Shown in pieces: positions 5,533-8,378 of a stretch of 8,378 nucleotides of DNA. Origin of the DNA: HIMB59 sp038124765 (GTDB lineage Bacteria > Pseudomonadota > Alphaproteobacteria > HIMB59); the NCBI GenBank assembly GCA_038124765.1, contig JAYPCO010000038.1:1-8378 (forward strand), in the 5' to 3' direction. Every line of letters starts with the position of its first letter. The stretch's first letter is position 1. The notes under the pieces are model-generated. The model was given only the letters and a program-made list of their open reading frames with translations, did no database searches and was not told where the DNA came from. Both the position numbers and the translations under genes were made by a program.

Positions 5533-6801
5533 TTGAAAAGTAAAATTGCAATTATTGGCTCGGGTATTGCTGGTTTATCTGCAGCCTATTTTTTACAAAA
5601 AGAATATACCGTCACACTGTTTGAAAAGAATACTTACTTAGGAGGACATGCTAATACGCAAGAGGTGTCGGACTCCCAAGGTCATTCAATTGCTATTGAT
5701 ACAGGCTTTATTGTTTATAATGAACGAACCTATCCCAATCTCACAAAGTTATTTGATGAACTCCAGGTTCCCACCAGCAAAAGCGACATGTCCTTTAGTT
5801 TTTATAATAGTCAAAATAATTTTGAATACGGAGGAGGTAGTCTGAGAGCTCTATTCGCTAATCCTAAAAATATTTATAATTATAAATTTTATAGAATGCT
5901 GAAAGATATAGTCTTTTTTTATAAAAAATTTCAAAATTCTAATGTATCAACAAACCTTTCCATTAAAGATTATCTCAATACAAACACTTATTCTGATGAA
6001 TTTATCAATAATCATTTTCTTCCTTTAATCTCCAGTATTTGGTCTACCCCCGACCAAAATTCTTTAGAGCAGCCTCTCAGCAGTATCATCACTTTTTTCC
6101 AAAACCATCAATTATTTAACTTTATACAACGCCCTCAATGGAAGACAGTCTCTCAAGGGTCATCTAATTATATTAAACGATTAGTAGCCGCATCAAACTT
6201 TCAGATTAAATTAAATACAACAATTACGTCCATAATCAGAGATAAAATGATTCAGATCAACACACAGGAGGAAAAGGACTTACAATACGATGTTATTATA
6301 TTCGCCTGTCCCCCGCATCAATTTTTACCGTTACTTGATCAACCCTCAGATCAAGAAAGAAATATTCTCTCTACTTTTCAGTTTCAAAAAAACCATATAC
6401 AGCTGCACCAAAATACATCGTTGATGCCTCCGCATCCAACAGCATGGTCAAGTTGGAATTTTCATACTAACGAGAACCAACAATGCACATTAACCTATTG
6501 GATGAATCTGCTTCAACCCTTGCCCACCCAAGATAATTTTTTTGTGTCGCTTAATCAAAATCAACCTAATGCCTTGTACGAAACTTATTATGATCATCCC
6601 ATTTTTTCCCTAGCAACTAAACAAGCACAACAGGCAATAGGTAAGATCCAAGGAAGTAATAATACTTATTATGTGGGAAGTTATTTAGGATATGGATTTC
6701 ATGAAGATGGGATACAATCTTCGCTTAAAGTATGTGAAAAAATGAAAGTCGATTTAGCTCATTTTAGACAACCCGATACCTCCAGAATATTATGGAATTA
6801 A
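5533..6801 (+). CDS. FAD-dependent amine-oxidase-like oxidoreductase (COG2907 type)
   Basis: A 422-residue flavoprotein. It starts with a Rossmann FAD motif, KIAIIGSGIAGLSAAYFL (4-21, GxGxxG at 9-14), followed by the ribose-binding acidic residue in TLFEKNTYLGGHANT (28-42). Further family features are DTGFIVYNERTYPNL (56-70), FACPPHQFLPLL (257-268), PTAWSSWNF (302-310), TYWMNLLQPL (321-330), and the C-terminal FAD-contact block GSYLGYGFHEDGIQSSL (382-398). These mark the predicted NAD/FAD-binding amine-oxidase-like family (COG2907). Its chemistry is not settled; from its usual company (DUF1365 and CFA-like genes) it is thought to act on membrane acyl chains, possibly as a desaturase or isomerase. 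The start is TTG 5533, five bases after the photolyase stop, and gives the canonical N-terminus; no Shine-Dalgarno is seen. Its stop overlaps the next gene. No membrane segment or signal peptide is evident. Family placement is firm, function inferred. Confidence 0.87.
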   Translation: MKSKIAIIGSGIAGLSAAYFLQKEYTVTLFEKNTYLGGHANTQEVSDSQGHSIAIDTGFIVYNERTYPNLTKLFDELQVPTSKSDMSFSFYNSQNNFEYGGGSLRALFANPKNIYNYKFYRMLKDIVFFYKKFQNSNVSTNLSIKDYLNTNTYSDEFINNHFLPLISSIWSTPDQNSLEQPLSSIITFFQNHQLFNFIQRPQWKTVSQGSSNYIKRLVAASNFQIKLNTTITSIIRDKMIQINTQEEKDLQYDVIIFACPPHQFLPLLDQPSDQERNILSTFQFQKNHIQLHQNTSLMPPHPTAWSSWNFHTNENQQCTLTYWMNLLQPLPTQDNFFVSLNQNQPNALYETYYDHPIFSLATKQAQQAIGKIQGSNNTYYVGSYLGYGFHEDGIQSSLKVCEKMKVDLAHFRQPDTSRILWN

Positions 6802-7544
6802 TGAAAGAACATAGTTGCGGGATAGGCACCATTGTACATAAAAGAACCAGAGATACTGAAAATTTTTTTAAATACCAGGCTCCGTATCTTTGCTTGAATT
6901 TAAATCAATCTGGGCCTGACTTGCCTTTTTTTTCCTGGAACCGTTTTAATCTATTTTCCATATTCCACAAACAACACGGATTTCGCGATAAAGATAAAAA
7001 TTTACTAGAGTTCGCAAAACACATTGCAACCGAACATCAAATTCATTTTGACAGCGTTCATTTTATAGCTATTCCCTCTATCCTAGGCTATTCCTTCAAT
7101 CCGATTAGTTTTTATTTATTTTTAAATCAATCCCAACAACCTTTAGCCATTTTGTATGAGGTCAAAAATACTTTTGGAGATCAAGTTCACTATTTAGCAG
7201 CGCATGATTTTTCCCAATCCACCTTTAAAAAAAATATGTATGTTTCGCCTTTTATCGAAATGGATTGTACCTATGAAATATCTGCCAAACTGCTAAATCC
7301 TAAGCAATTTTTTTGTACTATTCATCAATTTGATGCGCAGCAAAAACAAATCTTTTATGCTTCTATCAATTTATCGTTAGCAAAAATTACTTTTTGGAGT
7401 GCTTTCGCATTTATTATATTAAATATTTTTGGAAGCATCAAAACCATCACCCTGATTCACTATCAAGCCTTGAAATTATGGATAAAGAAAAGTCAGTTCT
7501 TTAAATATTCCCAACGCGTCAAAGATCGATTATACTTCGATTAA
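6792..7544 (+). CDS. DUF1365 family protein
   Basis: A 250-residue protein of the DUF1365 family, of unknown biochemical role. Family signatures are an N-terminal IGTIVHKRTRD...FKYQAPYLCLNL region (11-37), FNLFSIFHKQHGFRD (52-66), the hallmark LGYSFNPISFYLF (98-110), LYEVKNTFGDQVHYL (121-135), KNMYVSPFIEMDCTYEI (147-163) and a closing ALKLWIKKSQFF (226-237). A hydrophobic stretch at about 201-214 (FWSAFAFIILNIFG) may contact the membrane, in keeping with a proposed role near phospholipids. Two starts are possible. ATG 6792 overlaps the upstream gene by ten bases; ATG 6801 gives a TAATG stop-start overlap, typical of translational coupling, and is equally or more likely. It is nearly always found beside COG2907 and CFA-synthase-like genes, as here, so the three probably act on one pathway. 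Confidence 0.88.
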   Translation: MELMKEHSCGIGTIVHKRTRDTENFFKYQAPYLCLNLNQSGPDLPFFSWNRFNLFSIFHKQHGFRDKDKNLLEFAKHIATEHQIHFDSVHFIAIPSILGYSFNPISFYLFLNQSQQPLAILYEVKNTFGDQVHYLAAHDFSQSTFKKNMYVSPFIEMDCTYEISAKLLNPKQFFCTIHQFDAQQKQIFYASINLSLAKITFWSAFAFIILNIFGSIKTITLIHYQALKLWIKKSQFFKYSQRVKDRLYFD

Positions 7545-7548
7545 TTTT

Positions 7549-7555
7549 AGGAGGG
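7549..7555 (+). promoter_or_regulatory. Strong Shine-Dalgarno for the CFA-like gene
   Basis: AGGAGGG lies nine bases (counted after AGGAGG) before GTG 7564 and settles that codon as the start. It is the only strong Shine-Dalgarno I find before any gene in the window, so this last gene seems set up for independent, efficient initiation within the block. Confidence 0.8.
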
Positions 7556-7563
7556 TTAAGGTA

Positions 7564-8378
7564 GTGCTAATTGACCGTTATATTAAACGGGTATGTTCCA
7601 AAATTGAATTTGGAGAACTCCTCCTGATTGTTCAGGGTAAAAAATATTTTTTTCAGGGCTCTCAACCCGGTCCCAAGGTCACCCTCACCATTCATAAATT
7701 AAGTATGTTATGGGATTTATATATTCGAGGATCGGTGGGGCTTGGTGAGGCTTACATGAAGAATAAATTTCAGGCTGATGATTTAAGTAAATTTTTAGAA
7801 TTTGGAGCCTTAAATGAAAATGCCTTTGGAAAAGAAATGGACGGCTCCCTCTTGTATCGTATTCTTTCAACACCTTTTCGCTATCAAACCGCTAATTCGC
7901 TTCATCAAAGCAAGAAAAATATTCACGCTCATTATGATTTGGGCAATGATTTTTACCAACAATGGCTCGATGATACGTTAACGTATTCATCAGGTTTTTA
8001 TAAAACAGGTCAAGAGTCATTGACCGAAGCACAACGAAATAAATTTGAGAGTTTACTGCAAGGAAACGAACCTCAATCAGGGGATCGGGTCTTAGAGATT
8101 GGCTCGGGCTGGGGAAGCTTTGCTTTTTACCTTTTAGCTAAATACCCCGATATATCTGTAGACACCCTTACCATTTCCAAGGAACAGTTTGATTATGTCA
8201 GCAAGAAAGCACAATTATTAAAACTGGAAGATCGACTCAACATCATTTATCGAGACTACCGTGAACACCAAGGTAGGTATGCTCGAATTTATTCCATTGA
8301 AATGTTTGAGGCTGTAGGAATGCAATATTGGCAAACGTATTTTGATAAGGTCAAAGAATTGTTAGAACCGGCAGGGAC
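7564..8378 (+). CDS. Cyclopropane-fatty-acyl-phospholipid synthase-like SAM methyltransferase, cut by window edge
   Basis: SAM-dependent methyltransferase of the CFA synthase family (COG2230), which adds a methylene or methyl group from SAM to double bonds of phospholipid acyl chains at the membrane surface. The 271 visible codons start at GTG 7564. An N-terminal lipid-handling domain (about 1-110, with VTLTIHKLSMLW and GSVGLGEAYM) is followed by HYDLGNDFYQQWLDDTLTYS (123-142), the SAM motif I RVLEIGSGWGSFAFYLL (175-191), TLTISKEQFDYV (201-212) and IYSIEMFEAVG (242-252), whose Glu249 or Glu246 region matches the catalytic glutamate of E. coli Cfa. About 130 C-terminal residues, including the expected His and Tyr, lie beyond the edge. 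Where E. coli has YSC(139)AYW, this protein has YSSGFY, with Ser143. So it may be one of the CFA-like enzymes making methylated rather than cyclopropane acyl chains, but this cannot be decided here. Confidence 0.9.
   Translation, partial: MLIDRYIKRVCSKIEFGELLLIVQGKKYFFQGSQPGPKVTLTIHKLSMLWDLYIRGSVGLGEAYMKNKFQADDLSKFLEFGALNENAFGKEMDGSLLYRILSTPFRYQTANSLHQSKKNIHAHYDLGNDFYQQWLDDTLTYSSGFYKTGQESLTEAQRNKFESLLQGNEPQSGDRVLEIGSGWGSFAFYLLAKYPDISVDTLTISKEQFDYVSKKAQLLKLEDRLNIIYRDYREHQGRYARIYSIEMFEAVGMQYWQTYFDKVKELLEPAG

Noticed and set aside
5648..5845. Plus-strand open frame of 65 codons inside the FAD oxidoreductase gene
   Set aside because: Shadow frame over the conserved DTGFIVYNERTYPNL region; the true frame is set by the Rossmann motif and continues to a normal length.
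7685..7873. Minus-strand open frame of 62 codons
   Set aside because: Antisense to the N-terminal domain of the CFA-like gene, which is read by a strong Shine-Dalgarno and continuous homology.
1..8378. tRNA, rRNA, CRISPR, insertion sequence or riboswitch
   Set aside because: Both strands are filled by genes with short gaps. I saw no transposase, terminal repeats, regularly spaced repeats, tRNA-like cloverleaf or long structured leader; no gap reaches 300 bases.

Overview
The window is a low-GC, tightly packed bacterial segment with nine protein genes and no RNA gene, CRISPR array or mobile element that I can see. It most likely comes from an alphaproteobacterium, probably a small-genome (possibly marine) lineage. 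Three things point there. HemA is the glycine-dependent 5-aminolevulinate synthase (the Shemin route used by Alphaproteobacteria). The small L33-like protein has the cysteine-free proteobacterial form. Intergenic gaps are very short or absent, with GTG and TTG starts and almost no Shine-Dalgarno sequences. Assignment to a specific order is not possible from this sequence alone.

Layout: (1) Positions 1-564, minus strand, hold the N-terminal 188 codons of hemC (hydroxymethylbilane synthase), cut by the window edge. (2) A 55-bp divergent gap leads into the plus-strand genes: an LLM-class flavin oxidoreductase (620-1633), hemA (1705-2973), the rhodanese-type tRNA hydroxylase trhO (2995-3858) and a divergent ribosomal protein L33 gene, rpmG (3911-4105). 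(3) From about 4124 to the window end there is a tight four-gene block: class I DNA photolyase, an FAD-dependent COG2907-type oxidoreductase, a DUF1365 protein, and a cyclopropane-fatty-acid-synthase-like methyltransferase that runs off the edge. Gaps in the block are 5 bp, an overlap, and about 19 bp.

How the genes fit together: hemA and hemC supply the first and third steps of tetrapyrrole synthesis. The photolyase block combines light-driven repair of UV-damaged DNA with three proteins whose family relatives are found together and are thought to modify unsaturated acyl chains of membrane phospholipids. In other proteobacteria such genes belong to light and singlet-oxygen (RpoE/ChrR-type) responses. 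No sigma factor or anti-sigma gene is visible here, so that link is by analogy.

The most interesting details are at gene starts. The photolyase frame clearly encodes its conserved N-terminal strand upstream of the first usual start codon (TTG 4166), and the only plausible initiator there is a rare ATC at 4124. That ATC lies exactly six bases after an extended -10 element. rpmG shows the same six-base spacing, which suggests leaderless transcripts. By contrast, the CFA-like gene has a strong AGGAGG. Its product also carries Ser where the E. coli cyclopropane synthase has active-site Cys139.
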